Below, one piece after another: positions 24,897-35,298 of a DNA stretch of 64,000 nucleotides. Under the pieces are notes generated by a model. That model was not told the DNA's origin and made no database searches. It saw only the letters and a program-made list of their open reading frames with translations. The stretch comes from Shewanella sp. UCD-KL12. GTDB lineage: Bacteria > Pseudomonadota > Gammaproteobacteria > Enterobacterales > Shewanellaceae. Positions within the stretch are counted from its first letter, which is position 1; every line of letters begins with the position of its first letter. A program made the position numbers and the translations under genes. The stretch is from assembly GCF_001957125.1 (NCBI RefSeq), contig NZ_MPHJ01000001.1, forward strand, positions 954,320-1,018,319. The letters run 5' to 3'.

Positions 24897-25541
24897 ATGA
24901 AATACCAGATTATTCCTGTCACCCCATTTCAGCAAAATTGCAGCCTTATCTGGTGCAGTGAAACCAACAAGGCCGCCGTAGTCGACCCAGGTGGGGACAT
25001 GGAGCGTATTCTTGAAGCGGTTGAAAAAGTGGGAGTAACACTTGAGAAAGTGTTGTTAACTCATGGGCATATCGATCATGTTGGCAGTGCAAAACAACTA
25101 GCAGATGCCTTAGACATTCCTATCGTCGGGCCTCATAAAGCCGATAGCTTTTGGCTTGAGAGTTTACCTGAGCAGAGCCAACATTTTGGTTTTACTCAGT
25201 GTGAGCCTTTTGTGCCGACTCAATATCTTGAGCAGGGCGATCTCGTTACTATCGGTAAACTTGAGCTTAGCGTGCTTCATTGTCCAGGACATACACCAGG
25301 CCATATCGTGTTTCACTCTGCTGCGTCTAAAACTGCTTGGGTGGGAGATGTACTTTTTCATGGCTCGATTGGTCGTACTGATTTTCCTCAATCGAATCAC
25401 CAAGATTTGATTGATTCAATCACTAAAACCCTTTGGCCATTGGGCCGAGAGGTGGAGTTTGTACCAGGACACGGCCCTATCTCTACCTTTGGGACGGAGC
25501 GAGATCAAAACCCATTTGTTGCCGATCAGCTCTTTTATTAA
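24897..25541 (+). CDS. MBL-fold metallohydrolase, glyoxalase II-like (YcbL type)
   Basis: A 214-residue metallo-beta-lactamase-fold hydrolase. The metal-binding THGHIDHVG (HxHxDH), a second histidine in 'LHCPGHTPGHIVFH', the aspartate in 'WVGDVLFHGSIGRTDF' and a final 'FVPGHGP' are all present. It lacks the C-terminal substrate domain of classical glyoxalase II, matching YcbL. It is expected to bind two metals and hydrolyse a thioester such as S-lactoylglutathione. It has its own terminator. Confidence 0.92.
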   Translation: MKYQIIPVTPFQQNCSLIWCSETNKAAVVDPGGDMERILEAVEKVGVTLEKVLLTHGHIDHVGSAKQLADALDIPIVGPHKADSFWLESLPEQSQHFGFTQCEPFVPTQYLEQGDLVTIGKLELSVLHCPGHTPGHIVFHSAASKTAWVGDVLFHGSIGRTDFPQSNHQDLIDSITKTLWPLGREVEFVPGHGPISTFGTERDQNPFVADQLFY

Positions 25542-25579
25542 TACCTTAACATTGATTTTTTGAGTCGATAGGACTCAGC

Positions 25580-25624
25580 AAAAGCCCTTTGCACTAGTAA
25601 AATAGTCGTGAGGGCTTTTTTGTT
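25580..25624 (+). terminator. rho-independent terminator after the MBL-fold gene
   Basis: AAAAGCCCT / AGGGCTTTT outer stem followed by TTTTTTG; the long internal loop can fold further. Confidence 0.8.
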
Positions 25625-25755
25625 TTCAGTGGTGCCTCTATAACTGGCTCTCATCAACAGCTAGACATATTTTGCAATGCATTGCTGCTTTTTAATCCAA
25701 TTTATCTCTGTTAGCTTAGATTTTCTGTAACCATACTAATAAGAGACAAAAGGAT

Positions 25756-26799
25756 ATGTCCAACCATATAGCGGATATACTCGCCCAGTGGCAAATTAAC
25801 CCAACTGATGATTGGGTGCTCGCGGTGATCACTCAAGTACAAGGCTCTTCATACCGCAAAGCGGGGGCCATGATGTTATTTCATCCTCTAGGACGTTCAA
25901 TTGGCATACTCAGCGGCGGCTGTTTAGAGGCTGATCTGCGTCGGCATGCACAGATGGCACTACAGAGTAAGCAGGCGATATTAGTGCAATATGATGCCAG
26001 TGATGAGTCTGACGCCAGTTATCAGCTTGGTTGTGGCGGTATAGTCGAGCTGATGTTGGTTCCCCTGAGTCGTGATAATCATTATCTTAATTTTCATCAG
26101 CTGACAGAGCAGTTGTATCACGGTGAGCCCTTCTTTTATCAACTGTCCCTGCCAAGGCGAAACACTTCACTTGCTAATATCAGCGCTAAAATAGTGCCAG
26201 TCAATGAAGCCTGCTTTCCGCCGGAAGACTTTAAGCGAGCAGGTATTTTACAAACTGAGCGCACTGAATTAATCGTGCCTATGCGCTCTCGATACCGTAT
26301 TGCTATTTTGGGTGGAGGATTAGATGCACAACCTATGGTGGCTATGGCTATTAACTTAGGTTGGCAGGTCGATTTGGTGGATGAGCGTACAGCTTATGCA
26401 AGAAACCATGACTTTCCGGGTGCGCGTATATTTAAGCAATCGATTGAGACATTAGCCGAGAATTTTACAGAGCACTTAGATGGCATTGTCATCATGCACC
26501 ATAACTTAGCCTTAGATGCTAAAGCGCTTAAATACGCAAAAGCCATTGCAGATAGAGACCAAAATAGCGCTCATTCATCGCTAAAATACATCGCTATGCT
26601 TGGTCCTACGCATCGGCGTGAGCGAGTACTGCAAAAAGCTGAGCTAACCAGTAAACAAATTAACTGCTTTTTCTCCGCGCCAGCGGGGCTTGCCTTAGGC
26701 GGTGAACTGCCTGAGTCGGTGGCGTTAAGTATTTTGTCTCAGTGCCATGGGGTATTTCATCAAGCAAGAATCATCGCCCTCGACAAAGTCATGCTGTGA
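25756..26799 (+). CDS. XdhC/CoxI-family molybdenum hydroxylase maturation factor
   Basis: A 347-residue protein of the XdhC family, which sulfurates and delivers the molybdenum cofactor to xanthine-dehydrogenase-type enzymes. The N-terminal domain has 'GSSYRKAGAMMLFHPLGRSIGILSGGC' segments with the conserved GGCLE, and the C-terminal half carries a Rossmann-like 'RIAILGGGLDAQPM'. It is directly upstream of the iorA/iorB-like pair, so it is the dedicated chaperone for that enzyme. Spacing to the next gene is 68 bases. Confidence 0.88.
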   Translation: MSNHIADILAQWQINPTDDWVLAVITQVQGSSYRKAGAMMLFHPLGRSIGILSGGCLEADLRRHAQMALQSKQAILVQYDASDESDASYQLGCGGIVELMLVPLSRDNHYLNFHQLTEQLYHGEPFFYQLSLPRRNTSLANISAKIVPVNEACFPPEDFKRAGILQTERTELIVPMRSRYRIAILGGGLDAQPMVAMAINLGWQVDLVDERTAYARNHDFPGARIFKQSIETLAENFTEHLDGIVIMHHNLALDAKALKYAKAIADRDQNSAHSSLKYIAMLGPTHRRERVLQKAELTSKQINCFFSAPAGLALGGELPESVALSILSQCHGVFHQARIIALDKVML

Positions 26800-26867
26800 G
26801 CTTTCTAATTCATTAATAAATAATAATTCGCCTACCTGCTGTGGTGTTAGGCACAAAGGAGTGTGTA

Positions 26868-27377
26868 ATGTCTGATAACGATCTGACACTAAAGATAAAC
26901 GGTAAGCTGTTTACCCTAGATGCAGACCCAAAAATGCCTGTGTTGTGGGCGGTTCGCGATATGCTTGGACTCACAGGCACGAAATATGGCTGCGGCGCAG
27001 GCCTTTGTGGCGCTTGTACGATACATGTTGATGGCGAGCCGGCTAGAGCTTGTTTAACCAGCTTAAGCCAAGTGCAAGGCAAGTCTCTGACGACGATTGA
27101 AGGTTTAGAGGCGGATAAACTCAAACAGGCGTGGACCGAGCACAATGTGCCGCAATGTGGTTATTGCCAATCGGGTCAGTTGATGTCGGCGGCTGCGTTA
27201 CTCACGACGAACAGTAGTCCAAGCGATAGCGATATTGATGAAGCCATGGCAGGTAATATATGTCGGTGCGGTACCTATACTCGCATCAAGTCTGCGATTA
27301 AGAGTGTTTCAGGACAAGGAGCTATAGCGGAGAATACTGAAGTAAAGCTTGGTTATGAGCAGGAGGTGACGGCATGA
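26868..27377 (+). CDS. 2Fe-2S subunit of aldehyde/isoquinoline-type molybdenum hydroxylase
   Basis: A 169-residue iron-sulfur subunit. The plant-type 2Fe-2S site is seen in [18 protein letters not shown] with a fourth Cys in PARAC, and the second cluster in [13 protein letters not shown] and [11 protein letters not shown]. This is the IorA/CoxS-type small subunit, passing electrons from the molybdenum centre. The start is ATG 26868 with AAAGGAG 5-6 bases before it; an upstream frame start would add nine residues without a ribosome site. Its stop overlaps the large-subunit start by four bases. Confidence 0.92.
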   Translation: MSDNDLTLKINGKLFTLDADPKMPVLWAVRDMLGLTGTKYGCGAGLCGACTIHVDGEPARACLTSLSQVQGKSLTTIEGLEADKLKQAWTEHNVPQCGYCQSGQLMSAAALLTTNSSPSDSDIDEAMAGNICRCGTYTRIKSAIKSVSGQGAIAENTEVKLGYEQEVTA

Positions 27378-29620
27378 GTGACTTTACCGCTACGCAAAAC
27401 TTCAGTCGCCGCGATGTACTCAAACTCTTTGGCGCTACAGGCGGTGGCCTAGCCCTCGGGGCATCGGGACTGAGCTGGAGCCCTATGGTGATGGCGCAAA
27501 GTATTGAGTCACGCCTTAATCTGTTTATCGCCATAGGTGAAGATAATAAGGTGTATCTGACTTGTCATCGCTCTGAAATGGGCCAAGGGATCCGTACTGG
27601 GATCCCACAGGTGCTCGCCGATGAACTCGGCGCCGCATGGGATAATGTGGTTGTGGTGCAGGGCTTAGCCGATAAGCGTTATGGCAGTCAGAATACCGAT
27701 GGTTCACGCAGCATTCGCAAAGGCTTTAACAAGATGCGCGAAATGGGCGCAATGGCTAGAACCATGCTTGAGCAGGCGGCTGCTGATAAATGGCAGGTTG
27801 AGCTGCCTGAGGTCTCGACCAGTGAGCATCGCGTCAGCCACGTTAAATCGGGTCGAAGTGCTAGCTTTGGCGAGCTAGCGCTAGCAGCATCAAAAGTCAC
27901 GATGCCAGATATTGAAACGTTAACTTTAAAGTCACCCAGTGAGTTTACCCATATCGGTGCGTCACACACCATAGTCGATATGGCCGATATACTCGCAGGT
28001 ACAGCTACCTATGGCTATGATGTGCAGGTCGATGGCATGTTATGCGCGAGTATTACTCGCCCGCCCGTCTACGGCAGTGAAGTGGTTAAACTTGATGATA
28101 GCGCTGCCAAAAAAGTAGCCGGAGTTGTGGATGTGATCCAACTCGCGCCCACCAAAGGCGCGCCTATGTTTCATCCCTTAGGCGGGGTGGCTGTGATTGC
28201 CAGTAATAGTTGGAGTGCACTTGAGGGACGAAAAGCGTTAAAGATTGAGTGGGCGAAAACACCTAACGATAATCATGACTCTCAGGCTTATTTGAATACC
28301 TTAAAAGAGCGGGTGACTCAGCCTGGTAAATTGATACGTCAACAGGGAAAAGAGAACACCGATTGGCCGGCAACAAGCACTGTAAGCGCGCTATATACCG
28401 TGCCTTATTTGGCTCATGCTCCTATGGAAGCGCCATCGGCGACAGCTAATGTGACTAAGGATGGCTGTGAAATATGGGCTGCGACTCAGACACCACAAAG
28501 TGTGCAGCAAAATGTGGCCGCAGCTTTAGGTTTGAATGAGGAGCAAGTGCTGGTCAATGTGACCTTGCTCGGTGGTGGTTTTGGACGTAAATCAAAACCT
28601 GATTATTGTGTCGAAGCGGCACTTTTATCTAAAAAAGCCGGTAGGCCTATCAAGGTGTGTTGGAGCCGAGAAGATGAGATACAAAATGGTTATCTGCATG
28701 CCATCAGCGCCCAGCACTATCAGGCAAAGTTAGCTGATGACAATATGCCTGAAGCGATACTGCAGCGCTCAGGTTTTCCAAGCATTGGCTCAACCTTCTC
28801 CGAAGGGGCGGACTATCCCGCTACTTGGGAGCTAGAACTTGGCTTTATTGATGTGCCGTTGGCGGTAAAGAGCTTAAGATGTGAAGCGGTTAAGGCTGAA
28901 GCTCATACTCGAATAGGCTGGATGCGCTCAGTGTGTAATATTCAACATGCTTTTGGCATTGGTAGCTTTGTTGATGAGCTAGCGGTAAAAGCTGATAAAC
29001 CTTGTACCCAGATGTGGAAGTTGCTGTTGGGTGATACACGTCAAGAGACCTTTGCCGATCAAGGGTTCAAGTATGGGAATTATGGTGAAGACTTAGCGCG
29101 GCACCCAGTCGATACAGCAAGGTATCATGGCGTGATAGATGCGGTAGAGCAAGCCATGGCTAAATCGATTAAACCGGGTAAAAATCAAGGTTGGGGTTTT
29201 GCCGTTCACCGAAGCTTCACAGCATTTGTGGCCACAGCGCTGTTAGTAGAGGTCTCTGCTGATAAACAGCTTAAGGTCATCAAGGCGATATCTGCCATAG
29301 ATGCTGGTACTGTGGTGAATCCTGATAGGGTGAAATCTCAAACCGAGGGCGCTGTGATGTTTGGTCTGAGTTTAGCCATGATGGGAGAGGTTGACTTTAA
29401 AGATGGCAAAGTAGTGCAGTCGAATTTTCATGATTATCCACTGCTTCGTATAGGGCTGTGTCCTGAGATAGAGACGATTATCGTTCGCTCTGATGCACCT
29501 CCTGCGGGTGTCGGTGAGCCAGGAGTTCCGCCCGTGGCGCCGAGTCTAACCAATGCCATCTTTGCCGCATCAGGAATTAGAATACGGGATCTGCCAGTCA
29601 GTAAGCAGCTCAAGCTGTAG
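27374..29620 (+). CDS. molybdopterin large subunit, isoquinoline 1-oxidoreductase beta-like (IorB)
   Basis: A 748-residue large subunit with a Tat signal ([20 protein letters not shown]) so the mature two-subunit enzyme acts in the periplasm, the small subunit travelling by piggyback. Molybdenum-site motifs are 'ERLVTGGGFGRK'-type seen here as [11 protein letters not shown], and the catalytic glutamate in [14 protein letters not shown] near residue 705. Length matches IorB (about 750-780). Such enzymes hydroxylate N-heterocycles or oxidise aldehydes; the substrate is not clear here. There is no cytochrome gene in the operon, so the electron acceptor is unknown. Confidence 0.9.
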   Translation: MSDFTATQNFSRRDVLKLFGATGGGLALGASGLSWSPMVMAQSIESRLNLFIAIGEDNKVYLTCHRSEMGQGIRTGIPQVLADELGAAWDNVVVVQGLADKRYGSQNTDGSRSIRKGFNKMREMGAMARTMLEQAAADKWQVELPEVSTSEHRVSHVKSGRSASFGELALAASKVTMPDIETLTLKSPSEFTHIGASHTIVDMADILAGTATYGYDVQVDGMLCASITRPPVYGSEVVKLDDSAAKKVAGVVDVIQLAPTKGAPMFHPLGGVAVIASNSWSALEGRKALKIEWAKTPNDNHDSQAYLNTLKERVTQPGKLIRQQGKENTDWPATSTVSALYTVPYLAHAPMEAPSATANVTKDGCEIWAATQTPQSVQQNVAAALGLNEEQVLVNVTLLGGGFGRKSKPDYCVEAALLSKKAGRPIKVCWSREDEIQNGYLHAISAQHYQAKLADDNMPEAILQRSGFPSIGSTFSEGADYPATWELELGFIDVPLAVKSLRCEAVKAEAHTRIGWMRSVCNIQHAFGIGSFVDELAVKADKPCTQMWKLLLGDTRQETFADQGFKYGNYGEDLARHPVDTARYHGVIDAVEQAMAKSIKPGKNQGWGFAVHRSFTAFVATALLVEVSADKQLKVIKAISAIDAGTVVNPDRVKSQTEGAVMFGLSLAMMGEVDFKDGKVVQSNFHDYPLLRIGLCPEIETIIVRSDAPPAGVGEPGVPPVAPSLTNAIFAASGIRIRDLPVSKQLKL

Positions 29621-29656
29621 CGTTTTAGTTTATATCTCTGCCAGAGAGATGACATA

Positions 29657-29693
29657 AAGAGATACTCGCCTTGTCGGTTGGTATCTCTTTTTT
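29657..29693 (+). terminator. rho-independent terminator of the molybdenum hydroxylase operon
   Basis: AAGAGATAC / GTATCTCTT stem with a 15-base loop and TTTTTT tail, 37 bases after the stop. A second hairpin (GGCCAAT / ATTGGCC, 29854-29879) follows just before the next gene, in its leader. Confidence 0.85.
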
Positions 29694-29907
29694 GTTGATC
29701 ATTTTACGACAAATTTTCTAGCTGATAGTCCGTGAAGTTGCGATAAAAGCCGCTGATGAGCCATTTGAGGGCAAAAAAACAGCAGTTAATACTGGTTCTA
29801 TGTCCTAGATCCTATTTTTGTTTTACAAAAAGGAGTAATTTAACCAACAAAACGGCCAATCAAAAAATCAGAATTGGCCATCTTCCTATGTAATGAGGGG
29901 TCAATAC

Positions 29908-30423
29908 ATGGAAAATCGTTGGCAGATCGCTATTTCGGCGGGTCTACTCGCGGCTGTCTGGGCTGGTGTTGCTGATGCGTTCAGCTTTGTCACTTGGATA
30001 GGCTTTTTAGCATGCAGTACTTTTTTCGCTCAAACTAAAGTGGGTTTTCAAGGTGTGTTGATGAGTTGGGCGACTAACTTATCCGGTGTCTTTTGGGCCT
30101 GGCTAGTGATCAGTGGCAGCGGTTACTTTGAGTCAGCTTACGTTAGCTATCTGTTAACTGGCATAGTCACATCGGCTATGTGTCTGCAAGCGAGTTACGC
30201 TAAGCTATCATTTATTCCTGGCGCCTTTATCGGCTGCTGTATTACCTTCGCTATGGCTGGCGATATTGCCAATATCCTGCCAGCATTAATACTGGGTGCA
30301 CTGCTCGGTTACTCCATGACCTTACTTACCGGACAGCTTGTTAACCTCACTCAGTGGTGGCAAACCGTTTCGGCAAGGCCAAATGCAAATAAAGTCACCG
30401 CTCAAACGACCACAAGCGAATAG
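29908..30423 (+). CDS. DUF1097 family inner-membrane protein
   Basis: A 171-residue membrane protein with about five hydrophobic segments, alternating with short loops; the pattern 'AVWAGVADAFSFVTWIGFLA' and 'GFQGVLMSWATNLSGVFWAW' is that of the DUF1097 family (YbaN/YcdZ-type). Function unknown. The start at 29908 is chosen over one five codons upstream because GAGGGG precedes it at 7 bases. A polar tail rich in Thr and Asn ends the protein. Confidence 0.8.
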   Translation: MENRWQIAISAGLLAAVWAGVADAFSFVTWIGFLACSTFFAQTKVGFQGVLMSWATNLSGVFWAWLVISGSGYFESAYVSYLLTGIVTSAMCLQASYAKLSFIPGAFIGCCITFAMAGDIANILPALILGALLGYSMTLLTGQLVNLTQWWQTVSARPNANKVTAQTTTSE

Positions 30424-30484
30424 CAAAGTGAGATTGTGTCGCTTATTAAAGAGTGATTAGCCAAACTAGGATTAGGTTACCAAT

Positions 30485-31933
30485 ATGAAACAGATTGAAT
30501 TTAGAAAGATTGATGCCCTGATGATCAAGCTCAGCTTAAACGGTAAGTTTTGGCTAGTGTGCACTATGGTGACGTTAATCACCGCAAGTATTGCCTTGGT
30601 CAACTTAAATCATGCTAAAGATTTTGCAGCTCAACACTCTCAATCTCAGGCGCAAGCAATGGTCGATACTTTTGCGGCGGTGGCTAAGTCTCAAGGGTTA
30701 AAGGGGAGTGAGTTAAGTCAGTTCGCTTCAGCACAAGGCTTACGGGTTGTTAGTGGTATGAATTCGTCTCGTCAAGGGGACAATGTGACTGTAACGGCAC
30801 CGGTTGGCAATCAATACATACAGCTCAATACCAATGTAAAAGCTTGGGAAAGTGATGTTAACAGTGATGCTAACTTTATGTTTTGGATAGCCCTTGCGGG
30901 TTTACTGCCTCTGTTTCAGTTAAGCTATTGGATCTCAACCTCTTTAGGCGGCGGCCTGTGGGATATGTATATTGCTATCAAACGACTCGCTGATGGGGAT
31001 CTGTCGCAGCGACTAAACTTTTTCGGTAAAGATGATTTCTCTATGATCGCAACTGAGATTGATCGCAGCGCCGATAACATGAGTGAGATGGTGTCCGCTA
31101 TTGGAAAGAATGCCGGTACCTTAGCCCAAGCGGCAGATGAGTTTAACCAGCAAGCGAAGCAGAGTGATGAGCTGATTGGTTTTCAACATCAGTTCCTTGA
31201 TACCGTTGCTGTAGCAATGGATCAGATGACAGCTGCGATTGAGGAGGTATCTCGTAATGCCGCGAATACGTCTGATCAAACTAAAGATAACTCACATCAA
31301 GCGGAAGAGAGTAAAAAGCGTATCTCAGAAGCGGTTGAGCGTATCTCAAGCTTAGTGGCTAAAATTGGCGCGGCTTCAGACTCTGTGTCTCAGCTTTCAA
31401 AAAATGCCTCAGAGATTGGTGCTGTAGTGACCACCATTAACAGCATTTCAGAACAAACGAACTTGTTAGCACTAAATGCCGCTATTGAGGCTGCCCGTGC
31501 TGGTGAGCAGGGAAGGGGCTTTGCTGTTGTTGCCGATGAGGTGAGAACCCTTGCAGGTCGTACTCAGCAAGCCACGGTTGAGATTCAAACTATGATTGAG
31601 GGACTGCAGTCTGGTTCAACTACGCTGACGTCAGTGACTCAGGAGATAGTCGATCAAGCCGATCAAGGGCGCGGCGCTATTGTTTCAGTCGGTGAAGATG
31701 TAGATTCTATGGCCATATCGACCAATGATGTGTTTGATATGAGCTCGCAAATAGCGGCATCGGCCGAGGAGCAGAGCGTGTCAGCCAGAGAGATAGCGTC
31801 TCAGCTTAATGATATTCGAGATCAATCTGAAACCATCAAGCAGACAGCGCAGCGTTCAGTCACTTTAGCCAATGAGTTGAGTCAATCTTCGGTTGAGTTA
31901 GAGGGGATCTTAGGGCAATACCGAACCAGTTAA
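30485..31933 (+). CDS. methyl-accepting chemotaxis protein
   Basis: A 482-residue chemoreceptor. It has a first membrane segment near residues 20-40, a small periplasmic sensor of about 90 residues, a second membrane segment near 138-158, a HAMP-type linker and a cytoplasmic signalling coiled coil. The CheA/CheW-contacting hairpin is seen as [19 protein letters not shown] followed by [18 protein letters not shown]. The ligand is unknown. No C-terminal CheR-docking pentapeptide is present. It has a strong terminator of its own. Confidence 0.95.
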   Translation: MKQIEFRKIDALMIKLSLNGKFWLVCTMVTLITASIALVNLNHAKDFAAQHSQSQAQAMVDTFAAVAKSQGLKGSELSQFASAQGLRVVSGMNSSRQGDNVTVTAPVGNQYIQLNTNVKAWESDVNSDANFMFWIALAGLLPLFQLSYWISTSLGGGLWDMYIAIKRLADGDLSQRLNFFGKDDFSMIATEIDRSADNMSEMVSAIGKNAGTLAQAADEFNQQAKQSDELIGFQHQFLDTVAVAMDQMTAAIEEVSRNAANTSDQTKDNSHQAEESKKRISEAVERISSLVAKIGAASDSVSQLSKNASEIGAVVTTINSISEQTNLLALNAAIEAARAGEQGRGFAVVADEVRTLAGRTQQATVEIQTMIEGLQSGSTTLTSVTQEIVDQADQGRGAIVSVGEDVDSMAISTNDVFDMSSQIAASAEEQSVSAREIASQLNDIRDQSETIKQTAQRSVTLANELSQSSVELEGILGQYRTS

Positions 31934-31960
31934 TCGTCAGATCACAAAGTAATATAAAAA

Positions 31961-31989
31961 GAGCAAAACCTTGGTTTTGCTTTTTTTTT
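31961..31989 (+). terminator. rho-independent terminator after the chemoreceptor
   Basis: GCAAAACC / GGTTTTGC with a TT loop and a nine-base T run. Confidence 0.93.
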
Positions 31990-32190
31990 GCCTATTATTT
32001 ATCACATAGGTTTGATGTTCTTACTCAAAATGCAATTTGTTAGCGGCATGTGAAATTTCTTTCTGTTTAGTCCGTTCTTATATCGGCGAGAGAAACTGAA
32101 TAAACATGCTAAATCGGCCTTATACAATGGCTATTAGCTTAGCTCTCTTTGCTGATAACACGTTTTGTAATGATAAGAGTTGAGGTTGAT

Positions 32191-32883
32191 GTGATAAATC
32201 ATCGGGCAGTATTACTTTTCGCAGGGCTTTTTCTAGGGCCTTTAATCTCAATGAGTGCTCCGCTCTATGGCGCGCAATTTCACTTAGTGGATATTGATAA
32301 TAAACCCATGGTGAATATGGTGGTTTATCTTCAAGCTAAACAAAGTGACGGTTCAAAGCCTGTTCAGTTAAAAAGCACGCCCAATCAAATCTCGCCGCCT
32401 GTGGAGATCCACCAGAAAAATAAACAGTTTACCCCATACATAACCGTCATTCAGAAAGGGTATAAACTGCAATTTATTAATGATGACGATATCACTCATC
32501 ATATCTACTCAGCTGCAGGAGCAAAACGCTTCTCCTTTAAGTTACGCAAAGACAATAGCACGAAAGATATGTTGTTCGATCAAGTCGGCCACATCTCTAT
32601 GGGGTGTAATATCCATGACTGGATGAGTGGCCATGTCTTAGTGGTCGACACCCCATTTTTTGGGATCACAGATGAAATGGGCAGAGTGAGTTTTGATGAT
32701 ATACCCGATGCTAATTACGATTTGGTGATCTGGCACCCTCAGTTACTCACACAAGATAATCGTTTAATACACAAGGTGAGTTTACCCATAACCGAAACGT
32801 TAACTATCACTGTGTCAGGTTTGATGGATGAGATCCCCGCTCAGCAAAGTCTAGATGATTTTGAATTTCTGGAAGGTTATTAA
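32191..32883 (+). CDS. exported cupredoxin-like protein
   Basis: A protein of about 230 residues with a signal peptide (AVLLFAGLFLGPLISMSAPLYGA). The body has a plastocyanin-like beta-sandwich pattern, with 'YKLQFINDDDITHHIYSAAG' and 'GHISMGCNIHDWMSGHVLVVDTPFFG', where His and Cys could form a type-1 copper site (HHIYS, GCNIHDWM); similar proteins are annotated as methylamine-utilisation-like. Start is uncertain; GTG 32191 with GAGG five bases upstream is preferred over 32149 or 32170. It overlaps the next gene by one base and is the first of a three-gene operon. Confidence 0.72.
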   Translation: MINHRAVLLFAGLFLGPLISMSAPLYGAQFHLVDIDNKPMVNMVVYLQAKQSDGSKPVQLKSTPNQISPPVEIHQKNKQFTPYITVIQKGYKLQFINDDDITHHIYSAAGAKRFSFKLRKDNSTKDMLFDQVGHISMGCNIHDWMSGHVLVVDTPFFGITDEMGRVSFDDIPDANYDLVIWHPQLLTQDNRLIHKVSLPITETLTITVSGLMDEIPAQQSLDDFEFLEGY

Positions 32884-35222
32884 TGTCCGGGTTATTTAAT
32901 CGCATACAGACGCGCATATTTGCCTTTTTCGTGATCTTATTGATTGCGGTGCAGGCTATCTCTTTTTCTATCACCTTCTATGCCAATAAACGTCTCGAGC
33001 AGGAGCAGCTACGCAATCAACTTTCTGTGGCTGAACTGGTGTTTAAGTCTGAGTATAACGATCGTAATTATTACCTAGCCGCTTTCGCTGAAACGGCAGC
33101 GAAAGATTTTGGCCTTAAAGATATCTTTATCGATGACGACAGCCGCAGTTTTTTGGTTGCGCTCAATAACCACAGAAAACGTATTAATGCAGATATCGCT
33201 ATCGCTGTGGACAAGCAGGGAGAAGTAATTGGTCAGTTGATGCTAAATACCCGAGGGGCGAATAAGGGCAAAGTCAAAGTAGGTCCCGAGCAGGGCAAGG
33301 CATTTCGCTATCCCTTAGATACCGAGTTTCAGGATACGAACCCTTTATATCCCTTAGATGATCAGATCTATCAGATTAAATTTGCGCCACTCACCAGTGG
33401 TGCCAGTAATGTCATTGGTTGGGTTGGGTTTGGTTTTATCGTTGGTGATGAGTTAGCACGCTCATTGCAGATGCAGACTGGGTTAAACGCAGGCTTTATG
33501 CTGACATCTGACGGTGAGGAGAACGTGTTTCTTAGTCTCTCTGTTGATGAGGTTAAAGCGGCCGATTATCAAGCTGTGTCGCAGTACATACGAAACCAGC
33601 AAGCTAATGACGAGTATGTGTTGTGGCATGAGGCGCTAGGGGAGGTCAATGACAAGCAGATACATGCTTTTATGTATCTGACTCGCCATGACGTACTTGA
33701 GTCATATCAGAAACAATGGCTGCAGCAACTTGGTCTGATTGTATTAATGTTACCTATCTCCCTTTTGGTGGCATTTATCATATCCAGTGGCGTAACTAAG
33801 CCCATTAAGGTGTTGATTGAGCAAGCAAGGTTTATTGCAAAAGGTAACTATAACTCTAAAGTGCAAGTTGGTAGCAGTATCGAGATGCAGCAACTTGCTG
33901 ATGAGTTTACTGTGATGCAGGAAGCGATTGTCAGTCGTGAGAGTAAGATTGCTTTTCAGGCTTACCATGATCCGTTAACTAACTTGGGGAACAAGAACGA
34001 GCTTGAGCGTGTGACATTAGCTTGGTTTGCTGAAAAGTCGCCAGTGGGTCTGTGTTTAATAAATATTAAGCGTATGACAGAAGTTAACGGCACCTTAGGC
34101 CATGTGGTTGGCGATCAGGTGATTAAAGAGATAAGTAGGCGATTGTCTTCAGTTGATAATATCGATCTGGTCTGCCGTATCAGTGGTGATGAGTTTGCCT
34201 TAGCTTTCAAAAATACCTTCCCTAAAGCGCTAAGAGCATCAATGGCGCAAGTACAACAAACCGTGGAGTCTGAGTACTGTTATCAAGATATATCCTTACA
34301 TCTACAACTGACTGTGGGAATTAGTTTTGTTCATTATCCCAGTGACTTAGAGACTTTGCTTCGCCAGGCCGATACAGCCTTGAAGCATGCTAAGAAGCAT
34401 AAATTAGATCAGCAGATCTATAATCAACAAATTGATGTGAATACCATAGAGAGGTTGCAGCTCATTAATGAGCTGAAATCTGCCATAGAAAGTGATGAAC
34501 TGGTACTGTTTTATCAACCTAAGCTCGATCTTAAACTCAACAAAGTCACCCATGTCGAAGCGCTAGTACGTTGGCAACACCCAGATCGTGGCATGATCCC
34601 CCCTGATACCTTTATTCCGATCGCCGAGCAGATGGGGCAGATGAACGCGTTAACGCGCTGGGTGATCAATGAATCAATCGATCAATATTTACGCTGGAAA
34701 GCGCAAGGAGTTGAGCTGGGTATCGCTATCAATATCTCGGCAGAGAATCTAAAAGATAGTCATTTTTGTCAGTATGTCTTAGATGTGATCGCAGACAGAA
34801 ATGTGCCAATCGAGGCATTAACCTTAGAGATCACTGAGGATGCGGTGGTGTCAGATCCTGAAAATGCGATTAAGCAGTTGAAGGTGTTAAAAAAGTATGG
34901 TCTTAAACTCTCTATCGATGATTACGGGACAGGCTATTCCTCCTTAGCTCAGTTAAAGCAGCTGCCTGTGGATGAGCTAAAAATCGACAAATCATTTGTT
35001 CAGAATCTAATGGTTAATTTAGACGACCAAATCATCGTTAACTCAACCTTACAGCTCGCTCACAGCTTGGGCTTGCGCGTGGTTGCTGAAGGAATTGAAG
35101 AGGAGGGCGCGTTGAAGTGGTTAGCTGAACGCGGCTGTGAGATGGGGCAGGGTTACTTTTTATCAAAACCTGTTGATGCAGAACAAATTGTTGACTGGTT
35201 AGCGAGTTCGCAATATGCATAA
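32883..35222 (+). CDS. membrane GGDEF-EAL protein, c-di-GMP turnover
   Basis: A 779-residue protein. Two membrane segments (about 8-30 and 285-305) flank a periplasmic sensor of about 250 residues, then HAMP, GGDEF and EAL domains. The GGDEF site reads SGDEF (Ser434), a variant that is active in some family members. The EAL domain is complete: EAL at 559-561, 'NISAENL', 'EITEDAV', DDYGTGYSS and 'LKIDKSFV', so phosphodiesterase activity is likely. Its position between an exported cupredoxin-like protein and an outer-membrane protein suggests it reports an envelope or redox signal. Start fixed by overlap with the upstream stop. Confidence 0.92.
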   Translation: MSGLFNRIQTRIFAFFVILLIAVQAISFSITFYANKRLEQEQLRNQLSVAELVFKSEYNDRNYYLAAFAETAAKDFGLKDIFIDDDSRSFLVALNNHRKRINADIAIAVDKQGEVIGQLMLNTRGANKGKVKVGPEQGKAFRYPLDTEFQDTNPLYPLDDQIYQIKFAPLTSGASNVIGWVGFGFIVGDELARSLQMQTGLNAGFMLTSDGEENVFLSLSVDEVKAADYQAVSQYIRNQQANDEYVLWHEALGEVNDKQIHAFMYLTRHDVLESYQKQWLQQLGLIVLMLPISLLVAFIISSGVTKPIKVLIEQARFIAKGNYNSKVQVGSSIEMQQLADEFTVMQEAIVSRESKIAFQAYHDPLTNLGNKNELERVTLAWFAEKSPVGLCLINIKRMTEVNGTLGHVVGDQVIKEISRRLSSVDNIDLVCRISGDEFALAFKNTFPKALRASMAQVQQTVESEYCYQDISLHLQLTVGISFVHYPSDLETLLRQADTALKHAKKHKLDQQIYNQQIDVNTIERLQLINELKSAIESDELVLFYQPKLDLKLNKVTHVEALVRWQHPDRGMIPPDTFIPIAEQMGQMNALTRWVINESIDQYLRWKAQGVELGIAINISAENLKDSHFCQYVLDVIADRNVPIEALTLEITEDAVVSDPENAIKQLKVLKKYGLKLSIDDYGTGYSSLAQLKQLPVDELKIDKSFVQNLMVNLDDQIIVNSTLQLAHSLGLRVVAEGIEEEGALKWLAERGCEMGQGYFLSKPVDAEQIVDWLASSQYA

Positions 35223-35298
35223 GTTGGTCAATTTAGATCTATTGTTATAGGTGTATCGTGCTCGTTGTACGGGGCTTTATCAACATAGGGGAGCAGGG

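Noticed and set aside
29854..29879. GGCCAAT / ATTGGCC hairpin considered as a riboswitch
   Set aside because: Only a single 7-base stem; no extended conserved structure or switch-like alternative pairing was recognised.
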